Source: Streptomyces sp. Ru73
GTDB taxonomy: Bacteria; Actinomycetota; Actinomycetes; Streptomycetales; Streptomycetaceae
Assembly (NCBI RefSeq): GCF_002920575.1
Contig: NZ_PQSQ01000028.1
Coordinates: 1-64,000, forward strand
Direction: 5' to 3'
DNA: 64,000 bases
In this document: positions 18,114 to 27,216 of the stretch, piece by piece
Layout: every line of letters begins with the position of its first letter
How positions within the stretch are numbered: position 1 is the stretch's first letter
The notes under the pieces: generated by a model
Databases searched by the model: none
What the model saw: only the letters and a program-made list of their open reading frames with translations
What the model was told of the DNA's origin: nothing
Translations under genes and position numbers: made by a program

Positions 18114-19055
18114 CTAGCCCTGGCGGGCCAGGTCGGCGGCGCCGACGAGGCCGGCCTTGCCGCCGAGCTGGGCGGCGAGGACCTGCGCGTGCGGGCGCCA
18201 CTGGTTGCCGACCAGCCAGCGGCGGAAGGACTTGCGGATCGGGTCCAGGACCAGCTCGCCCTCGTCGGAGACGCCGCCGCCGACGATGAAGGCGGAGGGG
18301 TCGAAGAGCGAGGCCAGGTCGGCCAGGCCCGCGCCGGCCCAGCGGGCCAGCTCGCGGAAGGAGTCCACGGCGACCGGGCAGCCGCGCCGGGCCGCCTCGC
18401 TGACGTGCCGGCCCTCGATCCCCTCGGGCGTGCCGTCGCCCAGGCCGAGCAGGATCTCGGCGTTCTCCGGGGTGGCGAAGGCGCGCTGCCGGGCGTACCG
18501 CAGGAGGGCGCGCCCGGAGGCGTACTGCTCCCAGCAGCCCTGGCTGCCGCAGCCGCAGAGCAGGCCGTCGGGGACGACCCGGATGTGGCCGAACTCGGCG
18601 GCGACGCCGAAGCGGCCGCGGCGCAGCTTGTTGCCGATGATGATGCCGCCGCCGAGGCCGGTGCCGAGCGTGATGCAGATGACGTCGCTGTGGCCCTGGC
18701 CGGCGCCGAACTTGTACTCGCCCCAGGCGGCGGCGTTCGCGTCGTTCTCCACGACGACCGGCAGGCCGACGCGCTGCTCGACGTTGTCCTTGAGCGGCTC
18801 GTGGCGCCAGTTGATGTTCGGTGCGAAGAGCACCGTGGCGCGCTTCTCGTCGACGTATCCGGCGGCGCCGATGCCCACGGCCTCCACCTGGTGGTCGGCC
18901 CCGACGGTGCGGACCGCGTCGGCGATCGCCTCGGTCAGCGCCTCGGTGGTCGGCGGGGTCGGCACCTTGCACGTCTCGAGGATCGTGCCCTCCTCGTCGA
19001 CCACGCCGGCCGCGATCTTCGTGCCGCCGATGTCGACGCCGATGGTGAGTCCCAT
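18114..19055 (-). CDS. glkA: ROK-family glucokinase
   Basis: Phosphorylates glucose with ATP; in Streptomyces this enzyme is also central to carbon catabolite repression. 313 residues from the ATG at 19055, which is preceded by GAGGGACA. ROK signatures: GVDIGGTKIAAGVV (ATP phosphate loop), VVENDANAAAWGEY with the catalytic Asp, GTGLGGGIIIG, and the zinc-binding cluster CGCGSQGCWEQYASG (His upstream in EFGHI). Length matches GlkA. It is the last gene of a minus-strand group (SRPBCC protein, ArsA-like ATPase, DUF5304-like protein, glucokinase), although gaps of 158 and 111 bases leave room for separate promoters. Confidence 0.94.
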   Translation of the reverse strand: MGLTIGVDIGGTKIAAGVVDEEGTILETCKVPTPPTTEALTEAIADAVRTVGADHQVEAVGIGAAGYVDEKRATVLFAPNINWRHEPLKDNVEQRVGLPVVVENDANAAAWGEYKFGAGQGHSDVICITLGTGLGGGIIIGNKLRRGRFGVAAEFGHIRVVPDGLLCGCGSQGCWEQYASGRALLRYARQRAFATPENAEILLGLGDGTPEGIEGRHVSEAARRGCPVAVDSFRELARWAGAGLADLASLFDPSAFIVGGGVSDEGELVLDPIRKSFRRWLVGNQWRPHAQVLAAQLGGKAGLVGAADLARQG

Positions 19056-19166
19056 GTGTCCCTCAGTTTTCCGGTCGAACCCCGCCAACGGACAACCGTA
19101 CCGGAGCCGGGGGGCGACCGGAGGCCGGAAGGATCACCGGCCGGGCACCCGGTGGCCTCCTGGCGG

Positions 19167-19682
19167 CTAGTCCAGGTCGATCCGCTCGCTGCCGGACGCG
19201 CCGGCGGGACCGTCGTCGTCGTGCGGTCCGGCGCCGGGCCCGTCGGCGCCGTCGGCCTGCGGCCCGCGCGCGGTGGCGCCCCGGCCGTCGGCAGCGCCGC
19301 GGGTCCAGCGGCGCTCGCCCGCCTCGACGGCGGAGCGGTACGCGGCGAGCAGCTCGGAGCCGGCCGCCGCGAGGTGGTCGAAGACCTCGGGGTTGCGTTC
19401 GATCACCGGCTCGACGGCGGCCCTGGCCTGCTGGACGAACTGGCTGACGGCGCCCTTCGCGACCATGCCGCCGAGCGCGCCGGGCAGCTGGATTCCGGCG
19501 ATCTTGTCGCCGACGGCCTCGGCGAGCTTGCGCAGCTCCTCGGCGGCGCTGCCGGGCTCCCGGCCCTGCTCGGCGCGCCGGCGGGCGCGCTCCTCGGCCA
19601 GGTCCTCGGCGCAGGCCCGCTCCCAGGCGTCGTCGTCCGCCCGGGAGTCGTGGTCGGCGGGGCGCTCGGTGTCATCGGTCAT
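19167..19682 (-). CDS. DUF5304-like hypothetical protein
   Basis: 171 residues, unknown function. The N-terminal half is charged and helical (DDAWERACAEDLAEERARRRAEQ), followed by an amphipathic region (ELRKLAEAVGDKIAGIQLPG, FVQQARAAVEPVIERNPEVFDHL) and a disordered Gly/Asp-rich tail. I recognise the layout from DUF5304 proteins of Streptomyces but nothing is known of its role. It lies between glucokinase and the ArsA-like ATPase, all on the minus strand. Confidence 0.7.
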   Translation of the reverse strand: MTDDTERPADHDSRADDDAWERACAEDLAEERARRRAEQGREPGSAAEELRKLAEAVGDKIAGIQLPGALGGMVAKGAVSQFVQQARAAVEPVIERNPEVFDHLAAAGSELLAAYRSAVEAGERRWTRGAADGRGATARGPQADGADGPGAGPHDDDGPAGASGSERIDLD

Positions 19683-19801
19683 GACGGGCTCCTGGCGGCG
19701 GTACGTCGGAGGACGGGCACTTTCGACGTTACCGGAACGGCGGTACCCGTACGCCCCGCGGTGCGCACCCGTACGGAAACCGTGCGGGCGCGCGGCGCTT
19801 C

Positions 19802-19834
19802 CGTACGGGCGCGCGGTGCGGGCGCGCCCGTACG
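19802..19834 (-). terminator. Hairpin terminator after the ArsA-like gene
   Basis: Perfect 13-bp stem (19802-19814 with 19822-19834), 7-base loop, starting 6 bases past the ArsA-like stop. The strand between it and the next gene also carries repeated GTACGG motifs. Confidence 0.7.
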
Positions 19835-19840
19835 CCGGGG

Positions 19841-21079
19841 TCAGCGGTCGCGGGGCCAGAGCTCCGGGTCGGGCGCGAAGCGGACGTGCAGCGCGCCGTC
19901 GCGCAGCCCGGCACCGGAGACGGTGCAGCGGCGCAGTACGGAGGGGAGCGTGCGGATGCGGCGGAACGGGCCGACGGTGACGATCAGTTCGTCGCCGCGG
20001 CGGACCAGGCCGAGGGTGTCGCGGGCGGCGCCGGGCAGCGGCAGCCGCCAGACCAGCAGCCCGTCCTCGGCGAGCCGGTCCTCCACGGTCCCGGCGAGGT
20101 CCGCGCGGTCAGTGCCGGAACCGTCCGTGGCCCCGGTTCCGTCCGTCTCCCCCATCGGCCCGTCGGCCGGCTCGACCAGTTCGGCCAGCTCGACCAGTTC
20201 GGCCAGCTCGTCCGTTCCCCGCGGGTCGCGGCCCAGGTGCGGCACCTCGTGCACGGGCACCCCGGCGAAGTCCTCCCGCAGCGTCTTGAGCGCCGCCTGC
20301 TGCTGGCCGGAGAGCCCGGCCAGGAAGGGGTCGGCGGAGCCGGCGGGCAGCAGCCGGTTGGCGACCACGGCGTCCAGCCGGTGCCCGAAGAGGGCCAGCC
20401 CGGCGCGGGCGGTGCGCAGGTCGGCGGCGCCGGCCGGGCCGGGCTCGACGACCAGCCGCACGGTCGTACCGGGGTCCTCGACGACCGCCTGTACGGCGGC
20501 GAGTTCGTGCTCCCAGCGCGCGGCGGTCTCGTACACCTTCTGCGCGGGCATCGGCACCCCGGCGAGCTGCGCGAGCACCGGGCGCAGCGCGCGGGCTGCC
20601 TGGCGTTCGGCGGGCAGCAGCCGGCGCAGTCCGCGGCGGGCCTGCTCGGGCAGGGCCAGCAGCCGGACGGCGCGTTCGGCGGGCGGCAGGTCGACGACGA
20701 TCAGGTCCCAGGCGCCGGCTTCGTGCGCGGCACGCAGCGCGTGCAGCAGCGCGAAGATCTCCGCGCCGGGGAGCTCGGTGAGCTCGTCCTCGTCCAGCGG
20801 GGTGGCGCCGAGCAGGTCGAGCGCGGCGGCGGCGCGCTCCTGGAAGGCCAGGAACTCGCGGCGGAAGTGGTCGGCGGTGTCGACGCGGGCGGCCCACAGG
20901 CCGGGCTCCGGCCGGGTGGGCTCACCCGTCAGCGGCGTGCCGAGCGCCGCTTCGGGGACGCCGCCCTCCAGCGTGAGGAAGAGGACGCGCTGCTGCCGCC
21001 GGGCCGCCGCGACGGCGGTGGCGGCGGCGACGGTGGTGCGGCCCGCGCCGCCGGGGCCGGTGACGAGGACCGTACGCAC
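19841..21079 (-). CDS. ArsA/GET3-family ATPase with altered P-loop
   Basis: 412 residues. The N-terminus reads MRTVLVTGPGGAGRTTVAAA. It aligns with the ArsA/GET3 deviant Walker A (GKGGxGKT), but both lysines are replaced, by Pro and by Arg. Further signatures: LLGATPLDEDELTELPGAEIF, WDLIVVDLPPAERAVRLL (Walker B/switch) and VVANRLLP. The C-terminal 90 residues (DELIVTVGPFRRIRTLPS) resemble the domain seen in actinobacterial ArsA-like proteins. An acidic repeat, ELAELVELAELVEP, sits in a linker. A role in arsenite or tail-anchored protein handling should not be assumed. It starts 2 bases after the SRPBCC stop, so the two are surely co-transcribed. Confidence 0.82.
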   Translation of the reverse strand: MRTVLVTGPGGAGRTTVAAATAVAAARRQQRVLFLTLEGGVPEAALGTPLTGEPTRPEPGLWAARVDTADHFRREFLAFQERAAAALDLLGATPLDEDELTELPGAEIFALLHALRAAHEAGAWDLIVVDLPPAERAVRLLALPEQARRGLRRLLPAERQAARALRPVLAQLAGVPMPAQKVYETAARWEHELAAVQAVVEDPGTTVRLVVEPGPAGAADLRTARAGLALFGHRLDAVVANRLLPAGSADPFLAGLSGQQQAALKTLREDFAGVPVHEVPHLGRDPRGTDELAELVELAELVEPADGPMGETDGTGATDGSGTDRADLAGTVEDRLAEDGLLVWRLPLPGAARDTLGLVRRGDELIVTVGPFRRIRTLPSVLRRCTVSGAGLRDGALHVRFAPDPELWPRDR

Positions 21080-21081
21080 GC

Positions 21082-21555
21082 TCAGCCGCTCGCGGCCTCG
21101 TCGGAGGAGCCCGGGGCGCCGCTCTCGACGCGCTTCTTCAGGCCGGCCAGCGCGCGGTCGATGATGACCTTCTCGGCCTTGCGCTTGATCATGCCGAGCA
21201 TCGGGATCTTGACGTCGACGGTGAGCTGGTAGGTGACCTCGGTGTGCTTGCCGCCCGCGACCGGCGCGAGCTTGTACGAGCCGTCCAGGGCGCGCAGCAT
21301 CTGCGACTTCACCAGCGACCAGCTGACCTCGTGCTCACCGGTCCAGGTGTAGGCGAGGGTGTGGTCGTCCTTGATGGCACCGGCGTCCAGGACCAGCCGG
21401 ACCTGCCGGGCGCGGCCCTGGTCGTCCTTCTCCAGGACCTCGGCCTCCTTGACCTCACCGGTCCACTCCGGATAGCGGTCGAAGTCGGCGATCACTCCCA
21501 TCACATCGGCGGGTGCCGCCTCGATCGTGATGCTAGAGCTGGTGTGTTCGGCCAT
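21082..21555 (-). CDS. SRPBCC (polyketide cyclase/dehydrase-like) protein
   Basis: 157 residues, START-like helix-grip fold: SSSITIEAAPADVMGVIADFDRYPEWTGEV at the N-terminus, a beta-rich middle and a long C-terminal helix (IKRKAEKVIIDRALAGLKKRV). The fold forms a hydrophobic cavity for lipids or other ligands. No catalytic residues can be named. Its stop lies two bases before the ArsA-like start, so the two proteins probably work together. Despite the family name, the context here is not a polyketide cluster. Confidence 0.87.
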   Translation of the reverse strand: MAEHTSSSITIEAAPADVMGVIADFDRYPEWTGEVKEAEVLEKDDQGRARQVRLVLDAGAIKDDHTLAYTWTGEHEVSWSLVKSQMLRALDGSYKLAPVAGGKHTEVTYQLTVDVKIPMLGMIKRKAEKVIIDRALAGLKKRVESGAPGSSDEAASG

Positions 21556-21731
21556 CGCCGTGACTCCTCCATGCCGATTCGTGCCGGTGCGCCGACTGGT
21601 GCGGACCGCTGCCGACGGTGCGGAAACCGGGCCGGCCCTGCTGCTGAAGGCTACCGCGCGGCAGGGGGCGCCCCGACCCGCGGTCCGGCCGCACGGGGCG
21701 GGTCACCGGGGGTACCGGCCGGCCGTGCGGG

Positions 21732-22493
21732 TCACCACTCCAGCGCGAACGGCGTCCCGGTGGCATTGAAATGCCCGACATTGATGCACTCCGTCCGGCC
21801 GATCCGCATCCGCCGGGACAGCGGCTGGTGGACGTGGCCGAAGAGGGAGTAGCGCGGCCGGGTGCGGTGGATGGCTTCGAGGAGGGCGCGGCTGCCGCGT
21901 TCGAAGCGGCGCGCGACGGTGTCGTAGCAGAGGTCGGCGACGTCCGGCGGGATGTGGGTGCACAGCACGTCCACCTCGCCGACGGCCTCGATCTTCGCGG
22001 CGTACTCCTCGTCGCTGATCTCGAAGGGCGTGCGCATCGCGGTCCGCAGGCCGCCGCCGACGAACCCGAAGACCCGGCCGCCGATCTCGACCCGCTCGCC
22101 GTCCAGGACGGTGGTGCCGGGACCGGCGAACTCCGGCCAAAGATGCGGCAGATCGACGTTGCCGTAGGTGGCGTACGTAGGAGTGGGGAACGCGGCGAAC
22201 ATTTCGGCGTACTGCTTGCGTACGGCACTTTCGATGGCGGCGTCCTTGTCGCGCCCGGCCCACAGGCGGCGGCCCAGCTCACGGGCCTCCTCGAAGCGCC
22301 GCGCCGTGCGCAGCTCGACCAGCCGGTCGGCGTTCTCGGTGCCGAAGAGGTCGGGGAAGATGCCGCGCGAGTGATCGGCGTAGTCCAGGAAGAGGACCAG
22401 GTCGCCGAGGCAGACCAGGGCGTCGGCCCCCTCGCCCGCGGCGGCGAGGTCCCGGGCGTTGCCGTGTACGTCACTGACCACATGTACGCGCAT
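21732..22493 (-). CDS. Calcineurin-like metallophosphoesterase
   Basis: 253 residues with the full dimetal motif set: DVHGN (9-12 region), GDLV, GNVDLPHLW, THIPPDV and GHVHQPLSRR. Similar to the YfcE/Rv0519-like single-domain phosphoesterases. Substrate unknown; could be a phosphodiesterase or nucleotidase. It diverges from the acyl-CoA synthetase gene across 264 bases. No signal peptide. Confidence 0.88.
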   Translation of the reverse strand: MRVHVVSDVHGNARDLAAAGEGADALVCLGDLVLFLDYADHSRGIFPDLFGTENADRLVELRTARRFEEARELGRRLWAGRDKDAAIESAVRKQYAEMFAAFPTPTYATYGNVDLPHLWPEFAGPGTTVLDGERVEIGGRVFGFVGGGLRTAMRTPFEISDEEYAAKIEAVGEVDVLCTHIPPDVADLCYDTVARRFERGSRALLEAIHRTRPRYSLFGHVHQPLSRRMRIGRTECINVGHFNATGTPFALEW

Positions 22494-22757
22494 ACGCCTC
22501 AGATTAGGCGGCCGGAGCCGCCCCCGGGAGACCCCGCCGACCTGCGGTTACTTCCGAGTCACCAAAAGCCTGGACTACGCTTCCCGGGAGCCGTCCGGAG
22601 ATGTGTGACGCATAAAACATCTGGGCGGGACCCCCTATCCCCGAAGGCATACCGATGGGTAACGTCCGGGCAGTCCAATCCCCCCTGCCTGATCATGGAC
22701 CGCAGCCGGCCTGACGCACAGCGTGGTGACGCCGGCGGCCACCGAGGAGCAGCAGTC

Positions 22758-24551
22758 TTGCGCGAGTTCAGCCTTCCGGCCCTGTACGAGGTCCCCGCGG
22801 ACGGCAACCTGACGGATCTCATCCGCCGGAATGCCGCGCAGCACCCCGATGTGCCCGTCATCGGCCGCAAGGTCGCCGGACAGTGGCAGGACGTCACCGC
22901 GGCCGCTTTCCTCACCGAGGTCCGTGCCGCGGCCAAGGGCCTGATCGCCTCGGGCGTCCGGCCGGGCGACCGCATCGGCCTGATGTCCCGCACCCGGTAC
23001 GAGTGGACGCTGCTGGACTTCGCGATCTGGAGCGCGGGCGCGGTCACCGTCCCTGTGTACGAGACCAGCTCGCCCGAGCAGATCCAGTGGATCCTGGGCG
23101 ACTCCGGCGCGGTGGCCTGCCTGGTGGAGACGCCCGCGCACGAGGCCGCGGTGGAGTCGGTGCGCGACCGGCTGCCGGCCCTCGCCAACATCTGGCAGAT
23201 CGAGCGGGACGCGATACCCCGGCTGCACGCGGCGGGCGACGGGATGTCCGACGACGAGGTGGACGCGCGCAGCGCCCTCGCCGACGCCGACTCCCCCGCC
23301 ACGATCGTCTACACCTCCGGCACGACGGGCCGCCCCAAGGGCTGCGTCCTCAGCCACCGCGCGTTCTTCGCCGAGTGCGGCAACATCGTCGAGCGGCTGC
23401 GGCCCCTCTTCCGTACCGGTGACTCCTCCGTCCTGCTCTTCCTCCCGGTCGCGCACGTCTTCGGGCGGCTGGTCGAGGTCGCCTCCGTGATGGCCCCGAT
23501 CAAGCTGGGCCACGTCGCGGACATCAAGCACCTCACCGACGAACTGGCCGCTTTCAAGCCGACGATGGTGCTCGGCGTGCCGCGCGTGTTCGAGAAGGTC
23601 TACAACACCGCGCGGGCCAAGGCGCAGGCGGACGGCAAGGGCAAGATCTTCGACAAGGCGGCGGACACCGCGATCGCCTACAGCCGCGCGCTGGACACCC
23701 CGGCCGGCCCGTCGATGAGCCTGAAGCTCAAGTACAAGGTCTTCGACCGGCTCGTCTACGGCAAGCTGCGGGCCGTCCTCGGCGGCCGCGCCACGCACGC
23801 GATCTCCGGCGGCGCGCCGCTGGGCGAGCGGCTGGGCCACTTCTACCGCGGCATCGGCTTCACGGTGCTGGAGGGGTACGGCCTCACCGAGTCCTGTGCG
23901 GCCACCGCGTTCAACCCCTGGGACCGCCAGAAGATCGGTACGGTCGGCCAGCCGCTGCCCGGCTCGGTCGTCCGCATCGCCGACGACGGCGAGGTGCTGC
24001 TGCACGGCGAGCACCTCTTCACCACGTACTGGAACAACGAGCAGGCCACCGCCGACGCGCTGTCCGACGGCTGGTTCCACACCGGCGACCTCGGCACGCT
24101 GGACGAGGACGGCTACCTCGCCATCACCGGGCGCAAGAAGGAGATCCTGGTGACGGCCGGCGGCAAGAACGTCGCGCCCGCCGTCATCGAGGACCGCATC
24201 CGGGCGCACGCGCTGGTCGCCGAGTGCATGGTCGTCGGCGACGGCCGTCCCTTCGTGGGCGCGCTGATCACCCTCGACGAGGAGTTCCTGCCGCGCTGGG
24301 CCACCGAGCACGGCAAGGTCGGCCTGAGCACCGAGCAGCTCACCGAGGACCCGGAGCTGCTGGCCGCGGTGCAGCGCGCGGTGGACGACGGCAACGCGGC
24401 GGTCTCGCGCGCCGAGTCGGTCCGCAAGTTCCGCGTCCTGCCGACCCAGTTCACCGAGGAGTCGGGCCACGTCACCCCGTCCCTCAAGCTCAAGCGCAAC
24501 GTCGTCGCGAAGGACTTCGCCGAGGACATCGAGGCGCTGTACCGCGGCTGA
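22758..24551 (+). CDS. Long-chain fatty-acid-CoA ligase (AMP-forming)
   Basis: 597 residues. Activates fatty acids to acyl-CoA through an acyl-adenylate. Motifs: TIVYTSGTTGRPKG (P-loop), LPVAHVFGR, GYGLTESCAATAFNP, DGWFHTGDLGTLDEDGYLAITGRKKEILVTAGGKNVAP (adenylate-binding and hinge, read in segments) and SLKLKR with the C-terminal catalytic Lys. I chose TTG at 22758 because GAGGAG lies about 8 bases upstream and the product begins MREFSLPALYEVPADG, which matches homologues from memory; no ATG or GTG in this frame lies nearby. Faces the phosphoesterase gene divergently and PimB convergently. Confidence 0.93.
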   Translation: MREFSLPALYEVPADGNLTDLIRRNAAQHPDVPVIGRKVAGQWQDVTAAAFLTEVRAAAKGLIASGVRPGDRIGLMSRTRYEWTLLDFAIWSAGAVTVPVYETSSPEQIQWILGDSGAVACLVETPAHEAAVESVRDRLPALANIWQIERDAIPRLHAAGDGMSDDEVDARSALADADSPATIVYTSGTTGRPKGCVLSHRAFFAECGNIVERLRPLFRTGDSSVLLFLPVAHVFGRLVEVASVMAPIKLGHVADIKHLTDELAAFKPTMVLGVPRVFEKVYNTARAKAQADGKGKIFDKAADTAIAYSRALDTPAGPSMSLKLKYKVFDRLVYGKLRAVLGGRATHAISGGAPLGERLGHFYRGIGFTVLEGYGLTESCAATAFNPWDRQKIGTVGQPLPGSVVRIADDGEVLLHGEHLFTTYWNNEQATADALSDGWFHTGDLGTLDEDGYLAITGRKKEILVTAGGKNVAPAVIEDRIRAHALVAECMVVGDGRPFVGALITLDEEFLPRWATEHGKVGLSTEQLTEDPELLAAVQRAVDDGNAAVSRAESVRKFRVLPTQFTEESGHVTPSLKLKRNVVAKDFAEDIEALYRG

Positions 24552-24570
24552 GCGCGGTCGAGGTACGACG

Positions 24571-24604
24571 AGGTGGCCGGTCCGGGGCTCCGGGCCGGCC
24601 ACCT
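24571..24604. terminator. Bidirectional terminator between acyl-CoA ligase and pimB
   Basis: Ten-base perfect arms (24571-24580 with 24595-24604), extendable inward by four pairs including one T-G, between two convergent stops. Confidence 0.75.
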
Positions 24605-24615
24605 GTCGTCGGGCG

Positions 24616-25758
24616 CTACAGCAGTTCCTTCAGGCGTTCGGCCAGCAGGTCCCAGCGCCACTTCTCCTCCACCCAGGCGCGGCCGCGTTCGCCCATGCGG
24701 CGGCGCAGGGCCGGGTCCTTGAGCAGCGGGACGATCCGGTCGGCGGCGGCAGCCGGGGAGCCGCCGGGGACCACCCAGCCGGTCTCGCCGTCCAGGACCG
24801 CGTCCGGGGCGCCGCCGGAGTCGCCCGCGACGACCGGCAGGCCGGTGGCCGACGCCTCCAGGTAGACGATGCCCAGGCCCTCCACGTCCAGTCCGCCGCG
24901 CCGGGTGCGGCACGGCATCGCGAAGACGTCCCCCGCGCCGTAGTGCGCGGGCAGCTCCTCCCAGGGGACGGCGCCGGTGAAGTGCACGGCGTCCCGGACG
25001 CCGCGGGCCTCGGCGAGCGCGCGCAGGTCCTTCTCGTACGGCCCGCCGCCGACGATCAGCAGGGCCGCGTCCGGCACCTCGGCCCTGATCCGCGGCAGGG
25101 CCTCGATCAGGGTGTCCTGGCCCTTGCGCGGCACGAGCCGGGAGACGCAGACCACGACGGGCCGTTCGGCGAGCCCGAGGCGCGCCCGGACCTCGTCGCC
25201 CCCGGAGCCGGGGTGGAAGGTCTTCTCGTCCACGCCGGGCGGCAGTTGCGTCATCCGCCCGGCGGCCGCCGGGGTCAGCGCCCGCGCGATCCGGGAGCGG
25301 GTGTACTCGCCGAGGTAGGTGATCGTGTCGGTGCCCTCGCCGATCCGCCGCAGCAGCTCGCGCGAGCCGGGCAGCTGGGCCCAGCCCGCCTCGTGGCCGT
25401 GTGTGGTGGCCACGATCCGGCGCGCGCCCGCCCTGCGCAGCGCGGGCGCCATCAGGCCGAGCGGCGCCGCGGCGCCGAACCACACCGAGCGGCAGCCGTG
25501 CTCCCGCAGCAGCCCGACGGCGCGCCGGGTCACCCGCGGGGTGGGCAGCAGCATCGTGGTGCGGTCCCGCACGACGGGGTACGGCTGCGCCGCGTCGAAG
25601 GCCGCGGTCGCCTCGGCGCCTTCTGCGCCGCGCTTCCAGGTCGACGCGTAGACGACGACCTTCGCCGGGTCGAGGCGGAGCGCCATGCTGTGCAGGAAGG
25701 CCTGAATGCCGCCGGGGCGGGGCGGAAAGTCGTTCGTGACGATCAGGGTCTTGTCCAT
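24616..25758 (-). CDS. pimB: GT4 glycosyltransferase, PimB-like mannosyltransferase
   Basis: 380 residues from the ATG at 25758 (MDKTLIVTNDFPPRPGG). GT-B fold: N-terminal GGIQAF acceptor-side loop, THGHEAGW, and the C-terminal nucleotide-sugar site with VSRLVPRKGQDTLIEA, YEKDLRAL, and the EGLGIVYLEASATGLPVV stretch containing the E-x7-E motif. In corynebacteria and mycobacteria PimB adds the second mannose to phosphatidylinositol mannoside. Streptomyces also make PIMs, so this role is plausible, but other GT4 activities cannot be ruled out. An in-frame extension from 25824 is not supported. The dispersed repeat copy at 25800-25828 lies just upstream. Confidence 0.85.
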   Translation of the reverse strand: MDKTLIVTNDFPPRPGGIQAFLHSMALRLDPAKVVVYASTWKRGAEGAEATAAFDAAQPYPVVRDRTTMLLPTPRVTRRAVGLLREHGCRSVWFGAAAPLGLMAPALRRAGARRIVATTHGHEAGWAQLPGSRELLRRIGEGTDTITYLGEYTRSRIARALTPAAAGRMTQLPPGVDEKTFHPGSGGDEVRARLGLAERPVVVCVSRLVPRKGQDTLIEALPRIRAEVPDAALLIVGGGPYEKDLRALAEARGVRDAVHFTGAVPWEELPAHYGAGDVFAMPCRTRRGGLDVEGLGIVYLEASATGLPVVAGDSGGAPDAVLDGETGWVVPGGSPAAAADRIVPLLKDPALRRRMGERGRAWVEEKWRWDLLAERLKELL

Positions 25759-25799
25759 CGGGCCCGACAGTAGCGCGTGGGCCGCAGGGCGCTCCGTAA

Positions 25800-25828
25800 G
25801 GGGCGCGGGGAACTGCGCGAGCAATCAC
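25800..25828 (-). repeat. Dispersed GC-rich element, copy 1
   Basis: Twenty bases (GGGGCGCGGGGAACTGCGCG) are identical to copy 2 at 34706-34733, with a partly conserved tail. On the minus strand it lies 29 bases downstream of the metalloprotease stop, the same relative placement as copy 2 after trpD. I remember this motif as common in Streptomyces genomes. Confidence 0.7.
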
Positions 25829-25856
25829 AGCGGCGGGAAAGGCGGGGGCCTCGTGC

Positions 25857-27131
25857 TCAGCCCAGCACACGCTGCACGTACGTCCGCCACTGCGCAGTGA
25901 ACTCCGCCGTCGGGACGTGCAGCTCCTTGCGCATCGTGCGGTCCAGGCCCTTCGCCCCTTCCGGGGCCTTCGCCATCGCCCGGTAGAAGGACACCAGGCG
26001 GTCCTCGCCCCAGGTGTCGGCGATCATGCGGCAGGCCAGCCAGCCGCCCTCGTACGCGCGGTTCAGCCGGTCGGCGCCCGCGTCGAAGCCGAAGTCCGCC
26101 GTGGTCGGCAGCCGGTCCGGCACCTGCCCGGCGGCCACCGCGCGGGTCAGTTCGGGTGCGGCGGCCCGCGGGCCGCGGTGCGCGGTGCGGTAGGCGGTCC
26201 AGTCGGCGAAGCCCTCGGAGAGCCACAGCGGGGTGGCGGCCGTGGTCGCCGTACGGGTGGCGACATGGGTGGTCTCGTGGGTGAGGACGATCCGCCGGCC
26301 GAGGGCGCTCAGCTCGCCGTACGCCTGGGGGTTCACGATCACCCGGTCCGCCGGGGCACGGTTCGAGGCGCCCGCCTCGCCGGTGGTGACGGCCGCTATC
26401 CCGGTGTACGCGGAGTCGTCCGGGGAGCCCAGCAGTTCGGCCATGCGGCGCACCGAGTCCGGCGCCTCGATCACCACCTCGCGCGACCAGCGGCCCGGCC
26501 AGGCGTCGCTGACGGCGGGCACCGCGGCGTCCGCGCGCCGGGCCAGCTCGCGCAGGCGCGCCTCGGACTGCCCGGTGCCCAGCACCAGGCTGTGCGTGCC
26601 GCGCACCCGCTGGACCGGCCCCTGGTCCCACAGCTGACGCGCCGTCGGCTTGCCCTCGGCCGCGCCGTCGGTGTCCGAGCTGATCCGCCAGTGGCCGTCG
26701 CGGCGGGTGAAGGTGAGGTACTGGACGGCGGTGACCGGCGCGGTGTCGTACCCGGCGAGGCGGTAGCGCAGCCGGACCTCGGCGGCGATCCGGGGGCCGC
26801 CGCCGGCCTCGGCGGGCAGCCGGAAGGCGCCGGTACGCACCAGGCGGTAGCGCCAGTCGGCGAGCGGCACGCGGCGCAGGTTCGCGAACATCCGCCGCTG
26901 CCGGTCACGGAACGCGTCGGCACCGGGGTCGACGGAGGTCAGGAAGGCGCGGGCGTCCCGGTCGCGGACGGCGTCGGCGCGGGCGTCCAGCAGCCGCTGC
27001 ACGGCGGCGGGGACGGTCCGCTCGGCGGCCGGGCCGGCGCAGCCCGTGACCACCGCCAGCAGCAGCGCGAGCCCGCCCGCCGCCCGGGACCCCGCTCTGT
27101 GCCGCCGGCGCGGCCACTGCTTTTCCGCCAC
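25857..27131 (-). CDS. Lipoprotein zinc metalloprotease-like protein
   Basis: 424 residues from the GTG at 27131. An N-terminal signal (GLALLLAVVTGC) ends in a lipobox, so the mature protein should be a membrane lipoprotein. The middle holds a HETTH motif (VLTHETTHVATR), the HExxH zinc-site form, followed by LWLSEGFADW, where the Glu can be the third ligand (gluzincin / peptidase MA-like layout). The first 180 residues after the signal resemble a SnoaL-like/NTF2 domain (DPGADAFRDRQRRMFANL). Substrate unknown. No ribosome binding site is evident before the GTG. It lies downstream of the NlpC/P60 gene with an 85-base gap. Confidence 0.82.
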   Translation of the reverse strand: MAEKQWPRRRHRAGSRAAGGLALLLAVVTGCAGPAAERTVPAAVQRLLDARADAVRDRDARAFLTSVDPGADAFRDRQRRMFANLRRVPLADWRYRLVRTGAFRLPAEAGGGPRIAAEVRLRYRLAGYDTAPVTAVQYLTFTRRDGHWRISSDTDGAAEGKPTARQLWDQGPVQRVRGTHSLVLGTGQSEARLRELARRADAAVPAVSDAWPGRWSREVVIEAPDSVRRMAELLGSPDDSAYTGIAAVTTGEAGASNRAPADRVIVNPQAYGELSALGRRIVLTHETTHVATRTATTAATPLWLSEGFADWTAYRTAHRGPRAAAPELTRAVAAGQVPDRLPTTADFGFDAGADRLNRAYEGGWLACRMIADTWGEDRLVSFYRAMAKAPEGAKGLDRTMRKELHVPTAEFTAQWRTYVQRVLG

Positions 27132-27216
27132 GTGCCGAATCGTATGCGTGAGCGGATGCCGACGGACAACATCCGGCCTGCGGTCACCGGTTCGTGCGCC
27201 GGGGCCGCGCTCGCGC

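Noticed and set aside
18027-21164. 1045-codon plus-strand frame
   Set aside because: Shadow of glucokinase and the ArsA-like gene; composition is Arg/Ala/Gly with no motif.
21082-21555. Polyketide cyclase pointing to an antibiotic cluster
   Set aside because: It is a lone SRPBCC fold with housekeeping neighbours; no synthase or tailoring genes are present.
25800-25828. Remnant of an insertion sequence
   Set aside because: No inverted ends or transposase fragment; same short motif occurs at 34706.
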